In this document: positions 7,985-16,258 of the stretch, piece by piece | Layout: each line of letters begins with the position of its first letter | Numbering within the stretch: the first letter of the stretch is position 1 | The notes under the pieces: generated by a model | Seen by the model: only the letters and a program-made list of their open reading frames with translations | Database searches by the model: none | Told to the model about the DNA's origin: nothing | Made by a program: the position numbers and the translations under genes | NCBI RefSeq assembly: GCF_011604685.1 | Contig: NZ_CP050063.1 | Span: forward strand, 6,551,001 to 6,615,000 | Direction: 5' to 3' | Source: Spirosoma aureum | GTDB taxonomy: Bacteria > Bacteroidota > Bacteroidia > Cytophagales > Spirosomataceae | Length of the DNA stretch: 64,000 bases

Positions 7985-8047
7985 TACTACTGCAACGGAG
8001 CCGACTTCGGAGAAAATATACCTTCAGTCGGCTCCGTTGCAGTAGTA
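7985..8047. terminator. Long hairpin (22 bp arms) between convergent genes
   Basis: TACTACTGCAACGGAGCCGA and two further bases (7985-8006) are perfectly complementary to 8026-8047, with a 19-base loop. It lies between the ends of the APCDD1-like gene and the hybrid kinase gene, so it may end transcription from both sides, although no T tract follows either arm. The rest of the 308-base gap (7827-8134) holds nothing else I can support. Confidence 0.65.
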
Positions 8048-8134
8048 ACACGCCACCCAATTTAAAGTAAAAAATGAGGATAATTGAGAAGTTGCTCGCC
8101 AAAGGAAAATGGAAATTTCTAGCCGTTTCAACGT

Positions 8135-9664
8135 TTATGCGCTGATCTGTCGCTGACTGTATTTGGCAATTTTAGAGAACAAGTCCTTAGGATTAAACGG
8201 CTTTGTAACGTAATCAACCATACCGACTTCCACAGCCCGGTCTTTATTGCTAAACGTAGCCGATGCGGTCAGTGCAATGATTGGTAATTCACCGTTGATT
8301 TTCCTGATTTCCTGGGCTGCGGTATAGCCGTCCATAACCGGCATCTGTAAATCCATTAATACCAGATCAAATTGATTATCATGGCATTTATTAACGGCGA
8401 GTAGACCATTCTCGGCGGTATCAACCTCAATACCCCACATAGTCAGAAACTTAAGCGCTACCTTAACATTGACGGGATAATCTTCCACCAATAAAATCTT
8501 TAACCCCCTCAGCGTTTTGTTGTCAACGGCATCGGGTGTTGATACCAACGGAGCCATACTTTGACTAATTGGTAAGTTCAGTGTAAATGAAAACGTTGCT
8601 CCCTTTCCTTCTTCGCTCTCAATATGAATGGGGCTACCGTGAAGTTCGAGTAGTTTTTTGGTGATGACCAGTCCAAGACCAGTTCCCCCAAACTTACGGG
8701 TTGTAGCCGAGTTGGCCTGCGTAAACATCGTAAAAATTGCCTCCTGTTTATCCGGAGCAATGCCAATACCCGTATCCTGAACGGAAACATAAATCGAAGC
8801 GTGTTCTTCTGTTCGGTGCTCCAGCGACAGTTCGATTGTAATCGTACCTTTATGCGTAAACTTGATGGCATTAGATACGAGGTTCGTTAACACCTGCCCG
8901 ATCCGCAGCGAATCACCAATAAGCGTATCAGGAATATCGTCGTCGATCATCAATCGAATTCGATTGCCATTTTCCTGAGCTTTGGCCTGCTGAGCCCGTT
9001 TAATGTTCGAAACCAGGTGTTTAAGATCGAAGTTTACTTCTTCCAGCTCAACTTTTCCGGCTTCAATTTTACTAAAATCCAGAATATCGTTGATCAGTGC
9101 CTGTAAGTGCTCAATTGAAAACTGGAGCGTTTTAAGGTTTTCGGTCAATGCAGGCGGCACTTCTTCCTGCATCATCAGGTAGGTCATGCCAACAATTCCA
9201 TTAAGGGGCGTCCGGATTTCGTGGCTCATCATCGACAGAAAATCCGACTTAGCCTGCGTTGCATTTTCGGCAACTTCTTTTGCGCTCCGCAACTCGTCTT
9301 CAATCGTTTTCCGGTATTCGATCTGGCGTTGCAGAAACCCAACCAGGCCAACCAGATTGTTCGTATCGAAATCAGCAATAGGCTCACCTTCCGGTACTTC
9401 GATCAAATGAATCGACTCAATCAGTTTGTCAACCGACTGACGACGCTGACTTACCTCTTCTTTTAATTTCTCGTTTATATCCGTATACTCCCGCTCATTC
9501 AGTGATGCCGAATGTTCGAGTAATTCTTTGTCCCGATCAAAATTAAGATACGACTCATTGACAGCCTGAATAAATTGCTGAAAACGCTCATGCTCTAAAC
9601 AATCTGGTGTTAAATGCCTGTTAATCTGGCGCTTTAATATCTTGTGCAGCGAATTCACCTCCAT
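8135..9664 (-). CDS. Soluble hybrid histidine kinase with receiver domain
   Basis: The 509-residue protein has no membrane segment. A helical, probably coiled-coil N-terminus (about 1-130) leads into a dimerisation/phospho-acceptor domain with SMMSHEIRTPLNG (His148), an ATPase domain with the N-box NLVSNAIKFT, DTGIGI and GGTGLGL motifs (250-362), and a receiver domain (386-505) with phospho-acceptor Asp438 in LVLMDLQMPVMDG and Lys488 in VTKPF. It begins three bases after the FIST gene ends, so the FIST protein is very probably its sensor, signalling by contact. No output domain or phosphotransfer protein is encoded nearby, so the downstream step lies elsewhere. Confidence 0.92.
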   Translation of the reverse strand: MEVNSLHKILKRQINRHLTPDCLEHERFQQFIQAVNESYLNFDRDKELLEHSASLNEREYTDINEKLKEEVSQRRQSVDKLIESIHLIEVPEGEPIADFDTNNLVGLVGFLQRQIEYRKTIEDELRSAKEVAENATQAKSDFLSMMSHEIRTPLNGIVGMTYLMMQEEVPPALTENLKTLQFSIEHLQALINDILDFSKIEAGKVELEEVNFDLKHLVSNIKRAQQAKAQENGNRIRLMIDDDIPDTLIGDSLRIGQVLTNLVSNAIKFTHKGTITIELSLEHRTEEHASIYVSVQDTGIGIAPDKQEAIFTMFTQANSATTRKFGGTGLGLVITKKLLELHGSPIHIESEEGKGATFSFTLNLPISQSMAPLVSTPDAVDNKTLRGLKILLVEDYPVNVKVALKFLTMWGIEVDTAENGLLAVNKCHDNQFDLVLMDLQMPVMDGYTAAQEIRKINGELPIIALTASATFSNKDRAVEVGMVDYVTKPFNPKDLFSKIAKYSQRQISA

Positions 9665-9667
9665 AGC

Positions 9668-10807
9668 TTATTGTTCAGATAGAATCGTTATGGTCATGGT
9701 CTGGTTGTGTAACTCACCCGGCGTGGCTGGTCCTGCGGGTGCTATTTCGCCGTAGGAATAAAATCCTGTCATAACAGGTTGATTGCCAAAAATATCACGG
9801 GCCACTTCTACTTCCTCTTCAGTACGCTGCCCCAGAACCAGTTTCCGGCCAACACAACTGATCAGCAAGGCCAGTTCGGGGCTTTTGCCCAATTGCTGGA
9901 GAGACGCCTGAGCGGCTGTAGCAGAGGCTTCAATTAAGCGATCCAGATTGGCGCGCATGAAACGAACACGAGATCCTTCGGGAATATCACCTGCGAAGAT
10001 CATGCTTTTTGTTTTTTCGTTAATAGACAGGATTGTCCGCACGAGTGGTTGAGAGTCAGGAGTAATCCGGATCGATAGTGGGAAAAGCAGTGCAGTTCCA
10101 GGCAGGCCGTCGGCATATTTCCCCAGATAATCCTTGTATAAATCGAGGGCTATTCGGTCATCTATCTGGTATAACTCGTTGTAAGAGGACTTAGTCACCT
10201 CTCGTTCGGGACCAAATACGTCCCAGCCACCCATTGACCCATGCCCTACTTTCAAATCGGCTCCATACAGGCCAATTCCAACTACTTTTCCGGAATCCGG
10301 GTTCTGGTTAGCCCCTACCAGGGTGCGTTCAAAACGGGCTCCATCGCCAGCAAGGCCGCCAATCACGGGCACAGGCCAGTTTAGACTCCGGTTGCAGGCC
10401 TCAATCAAATCGCTTCCATTAACGACTCCGCCATCGGAAATAAGGATAATAGCCGCTAAATCGCTATCATCAAGTGATTTAGCGATTTGTTCGCCTGCCC
10501 GATAACTTTCTTTATGATCAGCAATATCGATCTGAACGGTTCGAACGGTTGTTTTTTCTAATTCGATGGCTGTTACGACCACCGTATTATCATGAACTTT
10601 ATCGGAAATTATTTCTCCTGATGTAGAATTGATAATAATTTGCGCTTTGGGATAGAGTAGACGCAGATACTCATAAGGTTTTACAGCTTCCAGCAGTTTG
10701 CGCTCGCCAAAGGCCAACACTAAGTCAGCCTTTTCGGGCAAAAAACCTGGTGTTTCAGAAATCATTTCCCAATTGCCATCTGCAAATCTAGATTGGCCTA
10801 TCTTCAT
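9668..10807 (-). CDS. FIST-domain sensory protein
   Basis: The 379-residue cytoplasmic protein shows both halves of the FIST module. The FIST_N half (about 25-205) includes DLVLAFGERKLL, QIIINSTSGEI, AIILISDGGVVNGSDL, VPVIGGLAGDGARF and VVGIGLYG. The FIST_C half (about 215-365) includes YNELYQIDDRIALDLYKDYL, LFPLSI, LALLISCVGRKLVLG and TGFYSYGEIAP. FIST proteins are thought to bind small ligands, possibly amino acids, and to feed kinases or cyclases. It is immediately followed by the hybrid kinase, three bases apart, so the two form one sensing unit. The 262-base gap upstream is A/T-rich and separates it from the divergent pseudouridine synthase gene. Confidence 0.9.
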   Translation of the reverse strand: MKIGQSRFADGNWEMISETPGFLPEKADLVLAFGERKLLEAVKPYEYLRLLYPKAQIIINSTSGEIISDKVHDNTVVVTAIELEKTTVRTVQIDIADHKESYRAGEQIAKSLDDSDLAAIILISDGGVVNGSDLIEACNRSLNWPVPVIGGLAGDGARFERTLVGANQNPDSGKVVGIGLYGADLKVGHGSMGGWDVFGPEREVTKSSYNELYQIDDRIALDLYKDYLGKYADGLPGTALLFPLSIRITPDSQPLVRTILSINEKTKSMIFAGDIPEGSRVRFMRANLDRLIEASATAAQASLQQLGKSPELALLISCVGRKLVLGQRTEEEVEVARDIFGNQPVMTGFYSYGEIAPAGPATPGELHNQTMTITILSEQ

Positions 10808-11057
10808 GATATACGATAAAATATATGTATTAAAATATTAGCTAAGTTTATACACCAAAAACGCAGAACGAAATTAATTAAGTTTACCATTAAAACATAA
10901 TTCCCACTATAATTTTAAAATTTAGTCATTTAATTCACAGAAGGTTTTCTTTTGATTAGCGGTATCGGCCTATCTGATCAAGTTCTTTCACTAACGTTTA
11001 TTAACGCATTCATTAAGACAAACACAAGATCAACTGTATGATAAGGCGACGAAGCCG

Positions 11058-11065
11058 TATCTTTG
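11058..11065 (+). promoter_or_regulatory. -7 promoter element directly ahead of the pseudouridine synthase ATG
   Basis: TATCTTTG matches the TAnnTTTG consensus exactly and ends four bases before the ATG, implying a nearly leaderless mRNA. A clear -33 TTG at the expected distance is not visible, which lowers confidence. Confidence 0.4.
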
Positions 11066-11069
11066 TCCA

Positions 11070-11987
11070 ATGGATAATACCAACCAACCCCGCCGACAAC
11101 GCGGCCAGCGTACGAATGTCAACCTCACTGTCGAGCAACCCGCTCTGTTGATGGCATTCCTGATGGAGAAACTGCCCCACAAAAACCGAAATAATATTAA
11201 ATCCTTACTCAGCAATAAGCAAATCCTGATTGACGGTAAGGTATATACGCAGTTCAACCACCCCTTGCGGGTCGGCCAACTAGTGACCGTAGCCGCCAAC
11301 CGGGCTTCCCAAACCACTCAATACCGGGGAATCACTATTCTCTATGAAGATCCTCATCTGATTGTGATCAACAAACAGGCCGGCCTTCTCTCGATGGCAA
11401 CCAACAAGGAACGGGATCGGACGGCTTACAGTATGCTGAGTGATTATATCAAGAAAGAGAATCCTAAAAATCGTATTTTCATTATCCACCGGCTCGACCG
11501 CGAAACCTCCGGTGTGATGATGTTTGCCAAGAGTGAAAAAGTTCAACGGTTAATGCAGGAGTCCTGGAACGCAACAACCAAAGAACGCACGTATGTGGCA
11601 CTGGTTGAAGGAGTTCCCGAACCGCCCAAAGCTACAATTACGTCCTATCTGCGCGAAAGCAAGGCACTGATCGTTTATTCGAGCCAGAATCCTGAAAATG
11701 GCCAGTTGTCGGTTACTAATTATACGGTAATGAAAGCCAATCAATACTTTGCCCTGTTGGAACTTGAATTGGAAACGGGTCGGAAAAATCAGATTCGCGT
11801 TCATATGCAGGACATTGGCCACCCAATAGTTGGCGATTCCAAATATGGCGCAACATCTGACCCCATTGGTCGGTTAGGTCTACATGCCGAAGTACTTGCG
11901 TTTGAACACCCAATTACAGGCGAGGCCATGCGTTTTGATGCACCTGTGCCGAAGAGTTTTTTGAGTGCCGTAAAGGAACCGAATTGA
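11070..11987 (+). CDS. RluA-family RNA pseudouridine synthase
   Basis: This 305-residue enzyme converts specific uridines of ribosomal or transfer RNA to pseudouridine. An S4-like RNA-binding region occupies about residues 20-80 (SLLSNKQILIDGKVYTQFNH, LRVGQLV). The catalytic domain follows, with the hallmark HRLDRETSGV at 140-149 containing catalytic Asp143, then the family motifs LETGRKNQIRVHM and HPIVGDSKYG. The basic N-terminal tail (QPRRQRGQRTN) would suit RNA contact. Which uridine is modified (RluC- or RluD-type) cannot be read from the sequence. It is a single-gene unit; after it an imperfect inverted repeat (AGGGATTAG near 11996 and CTAATCCCT near 12052) may terminate. Confidence 0.92.
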   Translation: MDNTNQPRRQRGQRTNVNLTVEQPALLMAFLMEKLPHKNRNNIKSLLSNKQILIDGKVYTQFNHPLRVGQLVTVAANRASQTTQYRGITILYEDPHLIVINKQAGLLSMATNKERDRTAYSMLSDYIKKENPKNRIFIIHRLDRETSGVMMFAKSEKVQRLMQESWNATTKERTYVALVEGVPEPPKATITSYLRESKALIVYSSQNPENGQLSVTNYTVMKANQYFALLELELETGRKNQIRVHMQDIGHPIVGDSKYGATSDPIGRLGLHAEVLAFEHPITGEAMRFDAPVPKSFLSAVKEPN

Positions 11988-12167
11988 TCCTAATCAGGGA
12001 TTAGTAAAATTGAGTAATGTTCTAATCTAAGCCTAATTACTCATCGTAAAGCTAATCCCTTCCACCCCTCAATCTCCGGCTTCGGCACTCAAAAATCGGC
12101 ATTCGGCCAAATTGATTTCATCCCGCAGATTCATCGGCGCACCTTTGAACCGTCAATCCCGAATGTC

Positions 12168-14990
12168 ATGAAAACGATATTACTATCTATACTTATTATT
12201 AGTTCAACTGCCGCTATTGCCCAGGTATCGACTCCACCTGGAACACCAGCCAGTGGAACGCCCACTTCACCTACAAGCCCTGCCCCTGCCAACACAGTAC
12301 CAGACCCCTTTGCAGCTCCAACCAGCACAACACCTGGAAGTACGACAGGCACACCCATAAATACGCCACCAGACACATTCACCATGCCTGCCAGTCCTAC
12401 CAAGGAAGATGTGGCAGCCCCTGTTGATCAACGGCCAAGACCAGGCATTACCGGTTCTGAAGCCGAGCCTCTTCCACGCGGCAATGGTAAACTTACCGGT
12501 GTTCTGGTCGATTCGTCGAGCAACAAACCCGTCGAATTTGCAACAATTGCCCTGCTCAGCACAGCTACCAACAAACCCATTGATGGAACGACAGCTGACG
12601 CATCGGGTAAATTTGTGCTTCCGAAACTTGCTCCGGGCAAATACCGGCTCCTGTACACCTTTATTGGTTATAAAGACAAACGCTCTAACGTCATTACCAT
12701 CGAGCGGGGTAGTGATATCAATCTCGGTACAATAAAAATTTCGGCTGATGTTCGGACACTTAAAGAGGTAAATGTGGTCGGGCAGGCAGCCATGATCGAG
12801 GAAAAGGTTGACCGGCTCGTTTACAATGCCGATAAGGATATTACAGCCAAAGGAGGTGATGCTACCGACATTATGCGAAAAGTGCCGATGCTTGCGGTCG
12901 ACATGGACGGTAACGTTAGTTTGCGTGGTAGCAGCAACGTAACGGTGCTGATTAACAATAAGCCTTCTACGATCGTAGCCAGCAGTGTAGCCGATGCGCT
13001 GAAACAGATTCCGGCCGACATGATCAAAACGGTTGAAGTAATTACCAGCCCCTCAGCTAAATATGATGCAGAAGGTTCGGCGGGTATTATCAATATCGTA
13101 ACCAAGAAAGACAACTTACAGGGGGCAACCCTAAACGTAAATGGCGGTGGTGGAAACCGGGGAAGTAACCTGGGCCTGAACGGTAATTTGCGGACGGGTA
13201 AAATGGGCTTTAGCCTCAGCGGTTTTGGTCGGGCGGAATACAACATCCGTGGGTCATTTATGAACGATCAGAGCACGATTTCAAGCACGGGTACAACCCG
13301 TACGCTGCAATCAGCCAACACATTGTCGAGTCGGCTGTTTGGCAATTTTCAATTGGGCTGGGATTATGACATTGACAAGAATACCTCGCTAACGGCCAGT
13401 CTGCGCTATGGAGCCCGGAATGGTTCGGCCAATCAATATAATTTGCTGACTCAGACGTTTCAGCCAACTGGTTACTTCCCGATTGTCAATGACCGCAACG
13501 TACAAACAACCGACTTGTCGGGTACAGTTGATGCAAATATTACCTATACAAAGATCTACAAGCCACAGCAGGAATTCAGCGTGATGGCTCTGTATAGCCG
13601 TAATAACCGTACCAATAACTTTGTAGCCGACATTTTGAGTGGTACTGATTTTGAAACGATCTCCGCCCGGCAGAAAAACGATAACAACAGCTACAATCAG
13701 GAATCGACGCTCCAGATCGATTATCAAACGCCCATCCAGAAAAATCAGTTACTCGAATTTGGGGCGAAGGGTATTCTCCGTCAGGCCAATAGCCAATATC
13801 AGTATTATCTGGCTAACGGTGCCGAAAGTGATTATCAAATTGACCCCAGCCGTGTAGGCAATACGCTCTTCTACGATCAGAATATTGCCGCTTCTTATCT
13901 GTCTTATACCCTGACAACCAAGAGCAAATTCACGATTAAAGCCGGTGCTCGATACGAATATACGTTCATCAACGCCAAATTCAGCAATGAAGCCGCGAAT
14001 CCATCAACCTCTATTCCCAATTACGGAAATATCGTTCCCAGCATCAATATTTCTAAAAGTCTGAGTGGCGGAAAAATCATCAAACTGGCTTATAACCGCC
14101 GGATTCAGCGACCAGGTATTCAGTTCCTGAATCCAAACGTTAATGCGTCAAACCCAACGAACATTACGATCGGTAACCCATACCTGTCGCCAGAATTAAC
14201 CGATAACGTTGAATTCAGTACCAGCGCCAATATTAAGGGATTGTATCTGAATGCAGCGTTGTTTGCCCGGCGTACCAATAATGAAATCACGGCGGTTCGG
14301 GATGTATCACAACAATCGTTTGGTGACCCAACGAACCCAGTTCTCCAACAGGTGATCCGCACGAGTTATCAGAACGTTGGCCATCAGGATGCCTACGGCT
14401 TGAACCTCTTTGGTAACGGAACGTTGTTTTCAAAACTACAACTCGGTGGGGGTATCGATCTGTACCACGTAAACCTGACAAATAATAACGTTAACCCAAT
14501 TTATGCGGCCTCTAACTCTGGCTGGGTAATTTCTGGACGGGTTAACGCCAGTATGTCGCTCGCAAACGGCTGGGCATTCCAGGCTTTTGGTGGAATGCGG
14601 GGTAAGCAAATTCAGTTGCAGGGCTATCAAACCAGCATGTACTTCTATAATCTGGGCATCCGGAAAGAGTTCAATGATAAAAAGTCAAGCCTGGGTCTGG
14701 CAGCAGAAAACTTCCTGAATCACCCATTCACGATGAAGTCAGAATTGTCGTCGCCCATCCTGACGCAAAACTCTGTAACGAACTTCTACAATGCCGGTGT
14801 CCGATTAACATTCAGCTATAAGCTCGGCAAAATGAGTTTTGATGCACCCCGCAAAAGCCGGAAGTCGATCAATAATGATGACATAAAAAATGGCGAAGGC
14901 GGTGATGATAACAACAACAATGGCGGAAATCAGCCTCAACAGTCAACTCCAGCGAGTGGTGGTGGTCGCGGTGGCCGTCCCCGGTCATAG
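12168..14990 (+). CDS. TonB-dependent-receptor-like outer-membrane barrel protein with Pro/Thr-rich linker
   Basis: The 940-residue protein begins with a signal peptide (1-19, ending AAIAQ). Residues 20-105 are a low-complexity Pro/Thr/Ser linker. A CarboxypepD_reg-like beta-sandwich follows (about 107-192: KLTGVLVDSSSNKPVEFATI, LPKLAPGKYRLLYTFIGY), then a plug domain (about 196-312: TDIMRKVPMLAVDMDGNVSL, SPSAKYDAEGSAGIINIVTK) and a barrel (about 330-895) with RRIQRPGIQFLNPNV and GNPYLSPELTDN, matching the PF14905 barrel family. The C-terminus is an Asn/Gly/Arg-rich tail of about 40 residues beyond the barrel. Such proteins import large or scarce substrates, or act as surface adhesins; no SusD partner lies beside it, so the substrate is unknown. 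Confidence 0.88.
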   Translation: MKTILLSILIISSTAAIAQVSTPPGTPASGTPTSPTSPAPANTVPDPFAAPTSTTPGSTTGTPINTPPDTFTMPASPTKEDVAAPVDQRPRPGITGSEAEPLPRGNGKLTGVLVDSSSNKPVEFATIALLSTATNKPIDGTTADASGKFVLPKLAPGKYRLLYTFIGYKDKRSNVITIERGSDINLGTIKISADVRTLKEVNVVGQAAMIEEKVDRLVYNADKDITAKGGDATDIMRKVPMLAVDMDGNVSLRGSSNVTVLINNKPSTIVASSVADALKQIPADMIKTVEVITSPSAKYDAEGSAGIINIVTKKDNLQGATLNVNGGGGNRGSNLGLNGNLRTGKMGFSLSGFGRAEYNIRGSFMNDQSTISSTGTTRTLQSANTLSSRLFGNFQLGWDYDIDKNTSLTASLRYGARNGSANQYNLLTQTFQPTGYFPIVNDRNVQTTDLSGTVDANITYTKIYKPQQEFSVMALYSRNNRTNNFVADILSGTDFETISARQKNDNNSYNQESTLQIDYQTPIQKNQLLEFGAKGILRQANSQYQYYLANGAESDYQIDPSRVGNTLFYDQNIAASYLSYTLTTKSKFTIKAGARYEYTFINAKFSNEAANPSTSIPNYGNIVPSINISKSLSGGKIIKLAYNRRIQRPGIQFLNPNVNASNPTNITIGNPYLSPELTDNVEFSTSANIKGLYLNAALFARRTNNEITAVRDVSQQSFGDPTNPVLQQVIRTSYQNVGHQDAYGLNLFGNGTLFSKLQLGGGIDLYHVNLTNNNVNPIYAASNSGWVISGRVNASMSLANGWAFQAFGGMRGKQIQLQGYQTSMYFYNLGIRKEFNDKKSSLGLAAENFLNHPFTMKSELSSPILTQNSVTNFYNAGVRLTFSYKLGKMSFDAPRKSRKSINNDDIKNGEGGDDNNNNGGNQPQQSTPASGGGRGGRPRS

Positions 14991-14997
14991 ATAGATC

Positions 14998-15043
14998 TAT
15001 CTTCAGCCGGCAGTTCTTAGTATAGAGCTGCCGGCTAAAGATA
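14998..15043 (+). terminator. Hairpin terminator after the barrel receptor
   Basis: The 20-base arms at 14998-15017 and 15024-15043 pair with two wobble mismatches around a six-base loop, core AGCCGGCAG/CTGCCGGCT, followed by GAAAATTT. It starts eight bases after the stop codon. Confidence 0.7.
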
Positions 15044-15122
15044 GAAAATTTCTTTCCGGTCGCTGGCGACCATGATCTACTCACGTTTAGTTTTTAGCTC
15101 TTAATTAGAATAGGTTGGTGGT

Positions 15123-15149
15123 AATCCCCCTGGCATTGCTGGAGGGATT
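15123..15149 (+). terminator. Second, weaker hairpin
   Basis: AATCCC (15123-15128) pairs with GGGATT (15144-15149), extended by imperfect pairs and followed by CCTTGTTTT. It may back up the preceding terminator. Confidence 0.4.
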
Positions 15150-15240
15150 CCTTGTTTTGGTCAATGCTGAGTTTCGGCAGCTTACGGCACGCTGAGGCTC
15201 CCATATTAGTTACCTTTACCAGTCAAATATTCCCCTCACT

Positions 15241-15963
15241 ATGAAATCCAAGAACTTAGTCAGTCTGTCGGTAGCTGTCGTATTCTTTGTCTTAGCGACC
15301 ACGGGTCTTTTAATTTATTTTGGCCAGGGTACCCATCCTGTCGAACATACACATGCCTGGTTTGGCATTTTATTCGTTACGGCTGCGGTATTTCACATTG
15401 TCAATAACTGGTCATCTATCACCGGATATACGAAAGATCGTCGGACGGGTGGCATCCGACGCGAGTTTGTTATCCCCGCCGTTATTGCATCCGTATTTGC
15501 GATAGGTATTAGTGCCGATTTTCCTGTCTTCGATAAATTAGCGAATGCTGGTAAAAATTTGTTCCGGGGCGACAAACCTAAATCGGGCGGGCCATTGTCC
15601 CAGGTTGCGATCGACTCAATTGCTCGTAGTACCGAAGTTGTTTTTGCTCAGGCCTATAGTGCTGGCGATACAGCTTCATTAGCTACAGTTGTCGCCAAAA
15701 AGGCCCCCATCCGGACAGAAGCAGGCGAAATTACGAGTGGATTCGATCAAAGCAGTAAGCCGAAAACAACCGATTCCTTGCAAACAACTGTTGATCGGGC
15801 CGAGTCAATTGACGACAACATAATTGTGGTTTATGGTACACTGACCTCTTCTGCCAAACCCGAAAAACTCTTCTATACACACGTCCTGAAGCGGAAAGAG
15901 AATGGCTGGCAGATTGCAGCCATTCAAACCAGCTATCCGCCAAACGCCAGAACCGAAAAGTGA
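15241..15963 (+). CDS. DUF4405 membrane protein with C-terminal NTF2-like domain
   Basis: The 240-residue protein starts with two or three membrane segments (about 6-26, 39-56 and 77-95) carrying histidines in HPVEHTHAWFGI and FHIVNNW, the pattern of the DUF4405 family (PF14358), related to cytochrome b-like membrane helices. The region after residue 115 (AIDSIARSTEVVFAQAYSAGD, FYTHVLKRKENGWQIAAIQTS) looks like an NTF2-like fold on the periplasmic side. The spaced histidines suggest a possible haem or metal site, but this is inference. It stands alone between two outer-membrane protein genes. Confidence 0.65.
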   Translation: MKSKNLVSLSVAVVFFVLATTGLLIYFGQGTHPVEHTHAWFGILFVTAAVFHIVNNWSSITGYTKDRRTGGIRREFVIPAVIASVFAIGISADFPVFDKLANAGKNLFRGDKPKSGGPLSQVAIDSIARSTEVVFAQAYSAGDTASLATVVAKKAPIRTEAGEITSGFDQSSKPKTTDSLQTTVDRAESIDDNIIVVYGTLTSSAKPEKLFYTHVLKRKENGWQIAAIQTSYPPNARTEK

Positions 15964-16258
15964 CACCAGCTACTAAAGCCATCAACTAGTGTCTGGCCTC
16001 AGGATTACCCCCATAACACACCAATTCTTTTGACTTCACCACATTCTATCTTCTACAAACCGACAAAGTGCAACGAAGCCGCATAAATTGGCGTACCAAC
16101 CAGTAAGCGTATTTCCTGACTGTTTTAGGGTACTTTCTGCCGCCTACTTACCGTTTATTGTCTGATTTTACAATTTCATGTAAATTTTCGGCACTTAGTA
16201 AACCCTGTTGACTAACTTTCGGTTAAGAGAATATGATCGATCCCTACACCACTGTTCA

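Noticed and set aside
7872..8102. 76-codon frame on the minus strand in the gap after the APCDDC gene
   Set aside because: It is formed largely by the inverted repeat at 7985-8047, has no recognisable domain or start context, and is probably chance.
15241..15963. Cytochrome b subunit
   Set aside because: There are only two or three membrane helices and no paired histidine arrangement that clearly binds haem, so I left it as DUF4405.
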